This document shows, in pieces, positions 54,485 through 62,565 of a stretch of 64,000 nucleotides of DNA; the first letter of the stretch is position 1; every line of letters begins with the position of its first letter. Source of the stretch: DASQFQ01 sp963730115 (GTDB lineage Bacteria > Actinomycetota > Thermoleophilia > Solirubrobacterales > Solirubrobacteraceae); contig CAVSQM010000004.1 of NCBI GenBank assembly GCA_963730115.1, positions 868,001 to 932,000 on the forward strand. The letters run 5' to 3'. The notes beneath the pieces are model-generated. The model did not search any database and was not told where the DNA came from. It was given only the letters and a program-made list of their open reading frames with translations. The translations under genes were made by a program, and so were the position numbers.

Positions 54485-55834
54485 ATGGCGGAACCCGCAG
54501 ACCCACGTCTCGGCACCGAGATCGCCGGCTACCGCATCGAGGAGCGGATCGGCCGGGGCGGCATGGGCGTGGTCTACCGGGCGCAGCACATGAACCTGCA
54601 GCGCCGGGCGGCGATCAAGATCATCGCGCCGGAGTTCGCGGACACGAAGGGCTTCCGCTCGCGCTTCATCCGCGAGGCGCGGATCGCGGCCGCGCTCCAG
54701 CACCCGAACATCGTCACGGTCTACGACGCCGGCCAGTCGGGCGAGACGCTCTACATCGCGATGCAGTTCATCCGCGGGTCGGACCTGGCGGCGATCCTCA
54801 ACGAGGAGGGCCGGCTGCGGCCCTACCGGGCGATCGACGTCTGCCGCCAGGTCGCCTCGGCGCTCGACGCCGCGCACGGCATGGGCTTGATCCACCGCGA
54901 CGTCAAGCCGGGCAACGTGCTGATCGAGGGGCGGCGCGCGTACCTGACCGACTTCGGCCTCACCAAGCGCGGCGGCTCGAAGACCGGGCTCACGCAGGCC
55001 GGCGAGCTGGTGGGGACGATCCACTACGTCGCGCCGGAGCAGATCGAGGGCGGCGACGTCGACGCGCGCACCGACGTCTACTCGCTCGCCTGCCTGCTGT
55101 TCCACTGCCTGACCGGCGACGTGCCGTTCAACCGCGACACCGACGTCGCGGTGATCTACGCGCACCTGTCGGAGGCGCCGCCGAAGCTGACCGACGTGCG
55201 GCCGGAGCTGCCGGCCGGGCTCGACGCGGTGATCGCCAAGGGGCTCGACAAGTCGCCCGAGCGGCGCTTCCAGTCGTGCAGCGACCTGATGTCCGCCGCG
55301 CGGGTGGTGATCGACGCCGCCGGGCCGCTCGCCGAGACGATGCCGGGCACCCGCGGCGTGCCGATCGGCGGCGACGCGCCCGACGTCGCCACCGCGGTCG
55401 GCCGGCAGGTCCCGAAGGCCGGCGACGGCTCGCCGACCGTGGTGCCGGAGGGCGAGCGGCGGGCCCGGATGCTGCTCGTCGGGCTCGACCAGCGGACGGA
55501 GGCGATCGTCCAGGTGGCGGTCGGCGACGGCTGCGAGGTCGAGCAGGCAGGTGAGGGCGACCACCTGATGGAGAGCATCCGCGACCGGCGGCCGGACCTC
55601 GTGATGATGGATTGGAACGCGCCGGAGCTGGCGTCGCGCAACGTGCTCGACGAGCTGCGGGCCGACCCGGTGGCGCGCGAGGTCAAGGTGCTGCTGGTGG
55701 TGCGCGACAAGCAGGCGCGCAGCCGCGAGGTGGCGCGGGCCGACGCCGACGAGACGCTCGCGACGCCGTTCTCGCCGCTGCAGCTGCAGGTGAAGCTCCG
55801 CAAGCTCCTGGGGGCCGACGCGGTCGCCATATGA
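54485..55834 (+). CDS. Ser/Thr protein kinase with C-terminal receiver-like domain
   Basis: 449 residues. Hanks-type kinase at 15-280: GRGGMGVVYRAQ, AIKIIAPEF, HRDVKPGNVL, LTDFGLTKRG, and VAPEQIEGG. No membrane helix follows. After a linker, residues 325-445 form a receiver fold: RMLLVGLDQRTEAIV, DLVMMDWNAPELAS with the phospho-acceptor Asp, but the conserved Lys-Pro loop is Thr-Pro (LATPFSPLQ). Actinobacterial kinases normally carry PASTA repeats instead. It is followed after 4 bases by the FHA-protease gene. Confidence 0.9.
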   Translation: MAEPADPRLGTEIAGYRIEERIGRGGMGVVYRAQHMNLQRRAAIKIIAPEFADTKGFRSRFIREARIAAALQHPNIVTVYDAGQSGETLYIAMQFIRGSDLAAILNEEGRLRPYRAIDVCRQVASALDAAHGMGLIHRDVKPGNVLIEGRRAYLTDFGLTKRGGSKTGLTQAGELVGTIHYVAPEQIEGGDVDARTDVYSLACLLFHCLTGDVPFNRDTDVAVIYAHLSEAPPKLTDVRPELPAGLDAVIAKGLDKSPERRFQSCSDLMSAARVVIDAAGPLAETMPGTRGVPIGGDAPDVATAVGRQVPKAGDGSPTVVPEGERRARMLLVGLDQRTEAIVQVAVGDGCEVEQAGEGDHLMESIRDRRPDLVMMDWNAPELASRNVLDELRADPVAREVKVLLVVRDKQARSREVARADADETLATPFSPLQLQVKLRKLLGADAVAI

Positions 55835-55838
55835 GCCC

Positions 55839-57203
55839 GTGTGGCTGAGAGTCCTGTCCGGCGCCGACGCCGGGCGGACGGTCGAGCTGCCGGAGGATCG
55901 GCCGTTCATCCTCGGCCGCGTCCAGGGCTGCGACCTCGTCATCCGTGACGAGCGCGCGTCGCGCCAGCACGCGGAGCTGCGGGTCGAGCCGGGCGGCGGC
56001 CTGCGGGTGGCCGACCTCGGGTCGGCCAACGGCACGTTCGTCGACGGCCGGCGGGTGGAGGAGGCGCTGCTGGCCGGCGGCGAGGAGCTGGTGGTCGGCG
56101 GCGTCGAGCTCGCGGTGCTGGCGCGGCGGCCCGCCTCGGAGGGCGGCGAGGCGCCGCCGCCGTCGTGGTCGGGGGTCGGCCGGCTCGTCGACTCGCGCAC
56201 GCGCGGGGCGCGGCGGGCGACCTGGGCGGCCCTTGCCGTCGCGGCGGTGGCGCTGGTCGCGGTGGCGATCGTGCTCGTGGTGGGGGGCGGGGACGACGAC
56301 CGGGCGCCGCAGGTGGTGCGCGATCTCACGCCCTCGACGCTGCTCGTCGAGGCGCTGCGGGGCGAGCGGCGGACCGCGACCGGCTCGGGCTGGGTGCTCG
56401 ACGCCGGCGAGGGGCTCGTGGTGACGGCGGGCCACGTGGTCAACGAGGGCGAGCGGTTCCGCGTCGCGGGCCAGGAGGCGACGGTGGTGGCGTCGGCGCC
56501 CTGCCAGGACCTCGCGCTGCTGCGGGTGCGCGGAGCGGAAGGGCTCGAGACCGCGCCGCTGGGCAAGGGCTCGGAGCTCGAGCAGGGCGAGACGGTGGTC
56601 GCGCTCGGCTTCCCGGCCGGCGCGGCGCCGGGCGACGCGGTCACGTCGACGCGCGGCGTCGTGTCCGCGACCGACGCGACGTTCCGCGACCCGTCGCCCG
56701 ACGTCCCCGCCTACCAGGACGCCGTCCAGACCGACACGGCGCTCAACCCCGGCTACTCCGGCGGGCCGCTGGCCGACCTCGACGGGCGCCTCGTCGGGGT
56801 CAACGCCGCCGCGCGCACCACCGGCTCCGACGGCCGCCCGCTCGAGGGGCAGAACTTCGCGATCGCCATCGACCGCGCGCGCGAGGTCCTCGCCGAGCTC
56901 CGCCGCGGCCGCTCGCTCGCCTGGACCGGCGCCAGCTTCGGCTACCCGACGACGGAGGAGCTCGTCGAGCGCCGGCTCCCGGCCGGGCTGTACGTGACGG
57001 GAGCGGTGCCGGGCACGCCCGCCGCGCGAGCGGAGCTGGGCGGCCGCGGCGAGGTGCTGGCCGGCGTCGACGGCCGCCGCGTCGGGACGACGCTCCAGTC
57101 CTACTGCGAGGCGATGTCCGGCCACGCCAGCGGCGACCGCGTCACGCTCACGATGGCCGGGCCGGGAGCGAAGACGCGCGAGGTCCAGGTGGCCCTCGCG
57201 TGA
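55839..57203 (+). CDS. FHA-membrane-HtrA serine protease with PDZ
   Basis: 454 residues from GTG 55839. FHA domain at 22-95 (FILGRVQGCDLVIRDERAS, SANGTFVDGRRV). One membrane helix near 127-149 (AALAVAAVALVAVAIVLVV). Extracytoplasmic trypsin-like protease: VVTAGHVV (His), CQDLALL (Asp), NPGYSGGPL (Ser), then a PDZ domain at 370-454. The FHA domain should recognise phospho-threonine, so this is a plausible membrane target of the adjacent kinase. A fused FHA and DegP/HtrA protease in one chain is unusual. Confidence 0.9.
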   Translation: MWLRVLSGADAGRTVELPEDRPFILGRVQGCDLVIRDERASRQHAELRVEPGGGLRVADLGSANGTFVDGRRVEEALLAGGEELVVGGVELAVLARRPASEGGEAPPPSWSGVGRLVDSRTRGARRATWAALAVAAVALVAVAIVLVVGGGDDDRAPQVVRDLTPSTLLVEALRGERRTATGSGWVLDAGEGLVVTAGHVVNEGERFRVAGQEATVVASAPCQDLALLRVRGAEGLETAPLGKGSELEQGETVVALGFPAGAAPGDAVTSTRGVVSATDATFRDPSPDVPAYQDAVQTDTALNPGYSGGPLADLDGRLVGVNAAARTTGSDGRPLEGQNFAIAIDRAREVLAELRRGRSLAWTGASFGYPTTEELVERRLPAGLYVTGAVPGTPAARAELGGRGEVLAGVDGRRVGTTLQSYCEAMSGHASGDRVTLTMAGPGAKTREVQVALA

Positions 57204-57260
57204 GCGCCGGCGGAGGCTCGGCCGGGGGCGGCCCGTCCGGCGCGGCCCTACGGGCGGCCG

Positions 57261-57779
57261 TTGGCCGTCGTGCTCGCGGGCGGCCTCTCGCGCCGCATGG
57301 GCCGACCCAAAGCGGTTGTGCCCTTGGGCGGGCGGCCCCTGATCGCGTGGCCCATCGCCGCAGCGCAGGAGGCCGGGCTGGAGGTCGTGGTCGTGGCCAA
57401 GCCGGGCTCCGCTCTCCCCCCGCTCGACGTGCCGGTCTGGGCCGAGCCGGCGGAGCCCGTGCATCCGCTCGCCGGCCTCGTCGCCGCGCTCGAACGGGCC
57501 GAGCGGCCGATCGTCGCGCTGGCGTGCGACATGCCGTTCGTCACGCCGGGGCTGATCGCGCGGCTCGCCGCCGCCGACGGCCTCGCCGCGCCGCCCGGCG
57601 AGGCCTTCCCCGCGCGCTACGAGCCCGCTGCGCTCCCCGCGCTCCGCGCCGGCCTCGCGCGCGAGGCCCCCGTCAGAGCGATGCTGGAGGACGCCGCGCC
57701 GGTCCTGGCAGAGGAGCGCGAGCTGATCGGCATCAACGACCCCGACGCGCTGGCTAGGGCTGAGGCGGCGCTTCGCTGA
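57261..57779 (+). CDS. mobA: Molybdenum cofactor guanylyltransferase-like protein
   Basis: 172 residues from TTG 57261, the only start codon in the frame. VVLAGGLSRRMGRPKAV is the NTP-binding LxGGxSxRMG-x-x-K motif; CDMPFVTPG carries the metal-binding Asp. It would attach GMP to molybdopterin or a similar nucleotide transfer. Shorter than E. coli MobA (194). The TTG follows no Shine-Dalgarno site. It overlaps the convergent small gene by 26 bases. Confidence 0.75.
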   Translation: MAVVLAGGLSRRMGRPKAVVPLGGRPLIAWPIAAAQEAGLEVVVVAKPGSALPPLDVPVWAEPAEPVHPLAGLVAALERAERPIVALACDMPFVTPGLIARLAAADGLAAPPGEAFPARYEPAALPALRAGLAREAPVRAMLEDAAPVLAEERELIGINDPDALARAEAALR

Positions 57780-57984
57780 GCGACTCCGCGATCGCCCGCG
57801 CCTGGGCCGGCTCGACGCCCGCGAGCGCGCTCATCCAGCACGCGATCGGCGCCGCGCGGCGCTCCGACGAGTGCGCCGCGACCGACGCGAGCTCGAGCAC
57901 GGCGGTCATCTCCGCCTCGGACGGGGCGGGGCGGCCGAGCGCCTCGGCGAACTGGGCGAGCCACTCTTCTGCGGTCGGAGGCAT
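57754..57984 (-). CDS. Small DUF6457-like protein linked to MobA
   Basis: 76 residues, acidic and helical: EEWLAQFAEALGRP, EMTAVLELASVAAHSSERRAAPI, GVEPAQARAIAESL. The pattern (aLG, LA-x-x-AH-x-x-R-x-APi) matches a small actinobacterial domain found next to or fused with MobA (DUF6457 by memory). Here it is separate and convergent. TAACGT lies 6 bases before ATG 57984, overlapping the divergent promoter at 57995. Confidence 0.65.
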   Translation of the reverse strand: MPPTAEEWLAQFAEALGRPAPSEAEMTAVLELASVAAHSSERRAAPIACWMSALAGVEPAQARAIAESLSEAPPQP

Positions 57985-57990
57985 GCCCGG

Positions 57991-58000
57991 ACGTTAGCCT
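57991..58000. promoter_or_regulatory. Overlapping divergent -10 hexamers TAACGT and TAGCCT
   Basis: TAACGT (minus, 57996-57991) precedes ATG 57984 by 6 bases; TAGCCT (plus, 57995-58000) precedes GTG 58008 by 7 bases. Both genes lack Shine-Dalgarno sites. Confidence 0.5.
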
Positions 58001-58007
58001 GCCACCG

Positions 58008-59096
58008 GTGAGCACACACGCGGACGTCGCCATCGTCGGCGGCGGCATCATCGGCTGCGCGCTCGCTGCCTTCCTCGCCGAGGACGGCGCGCGCGTGCGG
58101 CTCTACGAGCGCGACGAGATCGCCGCCGGCGCCTCCGGGCGCAACTCCGGCTTGCTCCAGCACCCGATGGACGAGCTGCTCACCGACATCTTCAACGCCT
58201 CCGAGGCGCACTACCGCGAGCTCGGGCACGGGTTCGTGATGCCGGAGGACACCGTCGGCGTGCTCGTCGTGGGCGAGGATCCCGCGGCGCTCGAGCCCAC
58301 CCACGCCGACCTCGCCGCCCGCTTCCCCGAGCTGCGCGCCGAGACGCTCGACGCGCCCCACGAGGCCGAGCCCGCGCTCGCCGAGGACCTCGCCGGCTTC
58401 CTCATCCACACCGGCCGCCCCGTGCCGCCCGCCGCCGCCACGCAGGCCTTCGCCGCCCGCGCGCAGCACGCCGGCGCCGAGATCCTCGTCGGCACCGCCG
58501 CCACGCCGGTCAGCAGCGACGGCCGCGTGACCGGCGTCCGCACCTCGAAGGGCGAGCAGCCCGCCGGCGCCGTGGTCGTCGCGGCGGGCCCGTGGAGCTC
58601 CGCGCTCGTCGACCCCACCGGGAGCTGGCGTCCCGTCGCGCCGCTGTGGGGCGTCAACGTCGAGCTGCGCCTCCCGAGTCCCCCACGCCACTCGCTCGAG
58701 GAGGGCGGGATCAAGGACCTCATGACCGAGGGCCGCGCGATCGGGCCGCTGTTCAGCCTCGTGACCCGCAACGGCGTCTCCGCCCTCGGCTCCACCTTCC
58801 TCACCGAGCAGCCCGAGCCCGCCGAGGTGGCGCCCGCGCTCGTCGAGCGCGGCAGTCGCTTCGTCCCCGGACTCGCCGGCACCCAGGCCGTCTCGCTCCG
58901 CGCCTGCGCCCGCCCGATCAGCTTCGACGGCCGCCCGCTGCTCGGCCCGCTCCCCGCCACCGAGGGCCTGTTCATGGCCGCCGGTCACGGCCCGTGGGGC
59001 GTTTCACTCGGCCCCGGATCGGCCCGCCTCGTCGCCGACGCCGTGCTCGGCAAAGACCCTGCGATTCCGCCCGCGCTGGCGGCGTCGCGGTTCTAG
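58008..59096 (+). CDS. DAO-family FAD-dependent oxidoreductase
   Basis: 362 residues from GTG 58008. FAD motif VAIVGGGIIGCALAAFLAEDG (7-27), then ERDEIAAGASGRNSG, VVVAAGPWSSALV and the C-terminal FMAAGHGPWGVSLGPGSARLV. This is the D-amino-acid oxidase/glycine oxidase/sarcosine oxidase family; the amine substrate is unknown. It is probably leaderless (TAGCCT at 7 bases). The stop overlaps the convergent GGDEF-EAL gene by 4 bases. Confidence 0.87.
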   Translation: MSTHADVAIVGGGIIGCALAAFLAEDGARVRLYERDEIAAGASGRNSGLLQHPMDELLTDIFNASEAHYRELGHGFVMPEDTVGVLVVGEDPAALEPTHADLAARFPELRAETLDAPHEAEPALAEDLAGFLIHTGRPVPPAAATQAFAARAQHAGAEILVGTAATPVSSDGRVTGVRTSKGEQPAGAVVVAAGPWSSALVDPTGSWRPVAPLWGVNVELRLPSPPRHSLEEGGIKDLMTEGRAIGPLFSLVTRNGVSALGSTFLTEQPEPAEVAPALVERGSRFVPGLAGTQAVSLRACARPISFDGRPLLGPLPATEGLFMAAGHGPWGVSLGPGSARLVADAVLGKDPAIPPALAASRF

Positions 59097-61261
59097 GCCG
59101 CCGCGACGCGCGCCGGGTACGCCGAAGGCGGCTGCGGGCGCCCGAACAGGAAGCCCTGCCCGTAGCGGCAGCCGAGCGCGAGCAGCGCCTCGCGCTGCGC
59201 CTCGGTCTCGATGCCCTCCGGGACCACGGTCAGCCCGAGCGAGCGCGCCATCGTCGTGATCGCCTCGACGAGCGCCGCCGCCCGCGGGTCCTGCGTCATC
59301 TCGGACACGAACGCGCGGTCGATCTTCAGCGCGTCGAGCGGGAAGCGCTGCAGATAGGCGAGCGACGAGTAGCCGGTGCCGAAGTCGTCGAGCACGAGCT
59401 GCACGCCGAGCGCCTTGAGCTCGTGCAGCACCGGCAGCGGCGCGTCGGCCTCCTCGAACAGCGCGGTCTCGGTCAGCTCCAGCCACAGACGCGACGGCGC
59501 GAGCCCGGAGCCGTCGAGCGCGGAGGTCACGTCGCACACGATGGTCGGGTTCGCCAGCTGGCGGGCGGACAGGTTGACGCTGACCGGTGGCCCGGAGGGG
59601 CCGAGCGCAGCGGCCATCGCGCACGCCTCGTCGAGCGCCCAGCGCCCGAGCGGCACGATCAGCCCTGTCTCCTCCGCCACCGGGATGAACTCGCCCGGCG
59701 ACACCGGGCCGCGCACCGGATGGCGCCAGCGCATGAGCGCCTCCAGCGCCAGCATCTCGCCGCTGGCGAGGTCGACCACCGGCTGGTAGTGCAGCTCGAT
59801 CTGGTCGCCGCCGAGCGCCACCCGCAGCCCGGTCTCGATCTCCAGCCGCGCCATCGCCTGCGCGCGCATCGGCGCGTCGAACAGCTCGCAGCGCCCGCGC
59901 CCGCGCGCCTTGGCGCGATAGAGAGCGGCATCGGCGTCGCGCAGCAGCCCGTCGGCGTCGCTGTCGTGGCTCGCGTAGGCGACGCCGAACGACGCCGACA
60001 CGTAGACCGGCCCGCCCGCGACCTCGAGCGGCTCGTCGAGCACGCCGGCCAGCCGCTGGGCGAGCTCGAGCGCATGCTGCTCGCTGCCCACGCCGTCGCA
60101 CAGCACCACGAACTCGTCGCCGCCGAAGCGCGCGACGGTGTCGGTGTCCCGCACCGCCTGGGCCAGCCGCGGCGCGACCGCGCGCAGCAGCTCGTCCCCG
60201 GCCTGGTGCCCGAGCGAGTCGTTGATCAGCTTGAACTGGTCGAGGTCGGCGATCAGCACCGCGGGCGGCGCGCTGCCGCGGCGTGCGCGGGCGAGCGTCA
60301 GCGCCAGCCGGTCGGAGAACAGCTCGCGGTTCGGCAGGCCGGTGAGCGGGTCGTGCAGCGAGCGGTAGACGGCAGCCGTCTCGCGCGCCGCGCGCTCGAT
60401 CGCCGAGCCCATGACGTTCGCCACCACGTGCAGGAAGGCGGATTCGTCGGCCGACCACGCGCGCTCCCGGCGGCTGAACACCGCGACCATGCCCGCGGGG
60501 CCGTCGCGGCCCTCGACGGCGATGCCCATCGCGCTGCGCATGCCGGAGCCGAGCAGTTGCGCCGAAGCGTCGATCTCGCTCGAGGCGAGGTCGTCGATGA
60601 CCAGCGGCCCGTCGGTGGCGAACACGAGCCCGGCCAGCGAGCGCGAGCGCATCGTCCAGCGATCGCCCTGGGCGCGCCCCGGCTCCTCGCCGTGCACCGC
60701 GAGGCTGTGCAGCTCCATCCCGCTGACCTCGGTGATCGCGCAGGCGTCGGCGCCCAGCCGCTCGGCGACGACCTCCGCGAGCCGCTCCGCCAGCTCGCCG
60801 ACGTCGGCTGCCACCAGCGCGATCCGCCCCAGCTCCGCGGCAGCCTCGTTGTAACGGGCACGGCGGTCGAGCGCCTCGACCGCGAGCTTGCGCGCCGAGA
60901 TGTCCTGCACCTGGGCGTACGTGGCGACCGGCCGGCCGCGGTCGTCGCGCAGCAGCGACACGGTGATCTCGCCCCACACGAGCGTGCCGTCGGCCCGCAC
61001 GTAGCGCTTCTCCATCGAGTAGTGGCCCGTGGTGCCGGCCAGCAGCTCCTCGTGGTTGCGGCGGGTGCGCAGCATGTCGCCCGGCTCGGAGTAGGCGGCG
61101 ACGCTGCGGCCGACGATGTCCTCGATCTTGCGCCCGAGGAAGGCGGCGAAGGCCGGGTTGGCGTCGATCACCTGCAGGTCGAGGTCGCCGAGCACCATCC
61201 CCGTCGGCGAGTCATGGAAGATGCGGCGGAAGCTCTCCTCGGTGAGCATGAAGGAGGTCAT
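59093..61261 (-). CDS. PAS-GAF-GGDEF-EAL c-di-GMP turnover protein
   Basis: 722 residues, no membrane helix. PAS/PAC at 5-130, GAF at 135-290, GGDEF at 300-460 with intact RFGGDEFVVL and inhibitory site RDTD five residues before it, EAL at 470-715 with LALEALMRWRHP, NLSARQL, DDFGTGYSSLAYL and ETE residues present. Both active sites look competent, so it may make or cleave c-di-GMP depending on the sensed input. The only palindrome of 16 bases in the area abuts the ATG. It is the third c-di-GMP gene in the window. Confidence 0.92.
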   Translation of the reverse strand: MTSFMLTEESFRRIFHDSPTGMVLGDLDLQVIDANPAFAAFLGRKIEDIVGRSVAAYSEPGDMLRTRRNHEELLAGTTGHYSMEKRYVRADGTLVWGEITVSLLRDDRGRPVATYAQVQDISARKLAVEALDRRARYNEAAAELGRIALVAADVGELAERLAEVVAERLGADACAITEVSGMELHSLAVHGEEPGRAQGDRWTMRSRSLAGLVFATDGPLVIDDLASSEIDASAQLLGSGMRSAMGIAVEGRDGPAGMVAVFSRRERAWSADESAFLHVVANVMGSAIERAARETAAVYRSLHDPLTGLPNRELFSDRLALTLARARRGSAPPAVLIADLDQFKLINDSLGHQAGDELLRAVAPRLAQAVRDTDTVARFGGDEFVVLCDGVGSEQHALELAQRLAGVLDEPLEVAGGPVYVSASFGVAYASHDSDADGLLRDADAALYRAKARGRGRCELFDAPMRAQAMARLEIETGLRVALGGDQIELHYQPVVDLASGEMLALEALMRWRHPVRGPVSPGEFIPVAEETGLIVPLGRWALDEACAMAAALGPSGPPVSVNLSARQLANPTIVCDVTSALDGSGLAPSRLWLELTETALFEEADAPLPVLHELKALGVQLVLDDFGTGYSSLAYLQRFPLDALKIDRAFVSEMTQDPRAAALVEAITTMARSLGLTVVPEGIETEAQREALLALGCRYGQGFLFGRPQPPSAYPARVAAA

Positions 61262-61277
61262 CTCAGGGATCCCTGAG
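61262..61277. promoter_or_regulatory. Perfect 16-bp palindrome CTCAGGGATCCCTGAG
   Basis: 8+8 bases without spacer, beginning immediately before the ATG of the GGDEF-EAL gene. It may be an operator or an RNA hairpin that hides the start codon region; there is no Shine-Dalgarno site. Confidence 0.6.
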
Positions 61278-61329
61278 TGGTGCGTCGGCGCGTTCTTACT
61301 CCGGCTTGAGTCTGAGCACGGGACAATCG

Positions 61330-62565
61330 ATGTTCGTGCCGGTCCCCGATCCTCCCCCGTCGACCCCCACGGGCCTCGCCCACGTGGCGACCGTGTCGTT
61401 CCTCGCCGCCCGCGCGGCGCCCTCGATGCAGTTCTGGATCGCGCTCGCCGGCGGCATCGCGCTGGCGCGCACGGCGGCGCTCCACGGGCTGCGGACCGGC
61501 TACGGCGCGAGCGCGGCGGCGATGCTGCAGACCACGGCGGTGATGGGGCCGGCGCGCGTCAACGGCCCGCTGACCCAGGCGCTGACCGCGCCGCTGCTGG
61601 GCACGCTGAACCGCCGCGGCACCCGCGTCCCGCTCCAGATCGTCGCGTGCTTCACGATCCGGCTCGCGCACTACGTGGTCATCACCGCGGCGCTCGTCTG
61701 GATCGTGCTCGGCGGCCTCGACGCCTACGCGGGCAGCTACGACACGCTGACCGGCTGGCTCGGGGTGCTGCCCGAGGGCGAGCGGGGCGCGCTGATCATG
61801 ACCGCGATCCTGAACGTCAGCCTCGCCGCCTTCTACAGCGTCACCCAGGTGCTCGTGTACCGCTGGGCGCTCGGCGACTGGCCCGGGTCGCCGGTCCCTG
61901 CCACGCCGCCGGCGGCGGGCGCGGCGCAGGACCGCGGCTCGGCGCGCTTCGACCCGCGCGCGATCACGCTCGCCGCGGTGGTGGCGACCGCGCTGCTGCT
62001 GGCCGGCACCTGGTGGGCGCTGCTGGCCAGCGTCGCCACCTGGCTCGCGCTGGCGTGGGCGTTGTCGAAGGCCAGCCGCGAGCCCGTCCGGCTGGGGCTG
62101 GCGCTCACCGCGGTGCTGGCCATCGGGGCGGTCGTGGCGTCGCTGATCGCCGGCCTCGGGATCGACGAGGCGCTGCGGCGCGGGACCCGCGCCGGGCTGC
62201 TCGTGATGGTGGCGACGTGGCTGGTGGCGGCGGCGGGCCCGGCCGGGCTGCGGGAGACGTTCCGGCGCATCCTGTGGCGCATCCGCGCGGTGCCGCCGGC
62301 GAAGGAGGCGAGCTCGATCCTCGACGGCCTCGACTCCGGCTCGCGCCTGATCGCCTCGGGCCGCACGCTCGTCGACACGCTCGGGACGGTCGAGCTGACA
62401 CCGCGCATCGTGGCCGGGGTGGTGCGGGACTGGGTGGCGGCGGAGGCGGCGGGCTTCCGCGCCTCCGCGGCAGCCGCGCGGGCGCGGCTCGCGGCGTCGC
62501 CCCAGGACGGGCTGCTCGTCGCGCTCGCCGCCGTGCCGGTGCTGGCGCTGTTCGCGCACGGATGA
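61330..62565 (+). CDS. Multi-pass membrane protein of unknown function
   Basis: 411 residues from ATG 61330. About nine hydrophobic segments: FWIALAGGIALARTAALHGL, then VNGPLTQALTAPLLGTLNRRG, VPLQIVACFTIRLAHYVVIT, and later ALLLAGTWWALLASVATWLAL and VLAIGAVVASLIAGLG. There is a 60-residue cytoplasmic tail with a DGLDSGSRLIASGRTL motif. I do not recognise the family. The next gene (M28 peptidase) overlaps by ATGA, so the two are coupled. Confidence 0.7.
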   Translation: MFVPVPDPPPSTPTGLAHVATVSFLAARAAPSMQFWIALAGGIALARTAALHGLRTGYGASAAAMLQTTAVMGPARVNGPLTQALTAPLLGTLNRRGTRVPLQIVACFTIRLAHYVVITAALVWIVLGGLDAYAGSYDTLTGWLGVLPEGERGALIMTAILNVSLAAFYSVTQVLVYRWALGDWPGSPVPATPPAAGAAQDRGSARFDPRAITLAAVVATALLLAGTWWALLASVATWLALAWALSKASREPVRLGLALTAVLAIGAVVASLIAGLGIDEALRRGTRAGLLVMVATWLVAAAGPAGLRETFRRILWRIRAVPPAKEASSILDGLDSGSRLIASGRTLVDTLGTVELTPRIVAGVVRDWVAAEAAGFRASAAAARARLAASPQDGLLVALAAVPVLALFAHG

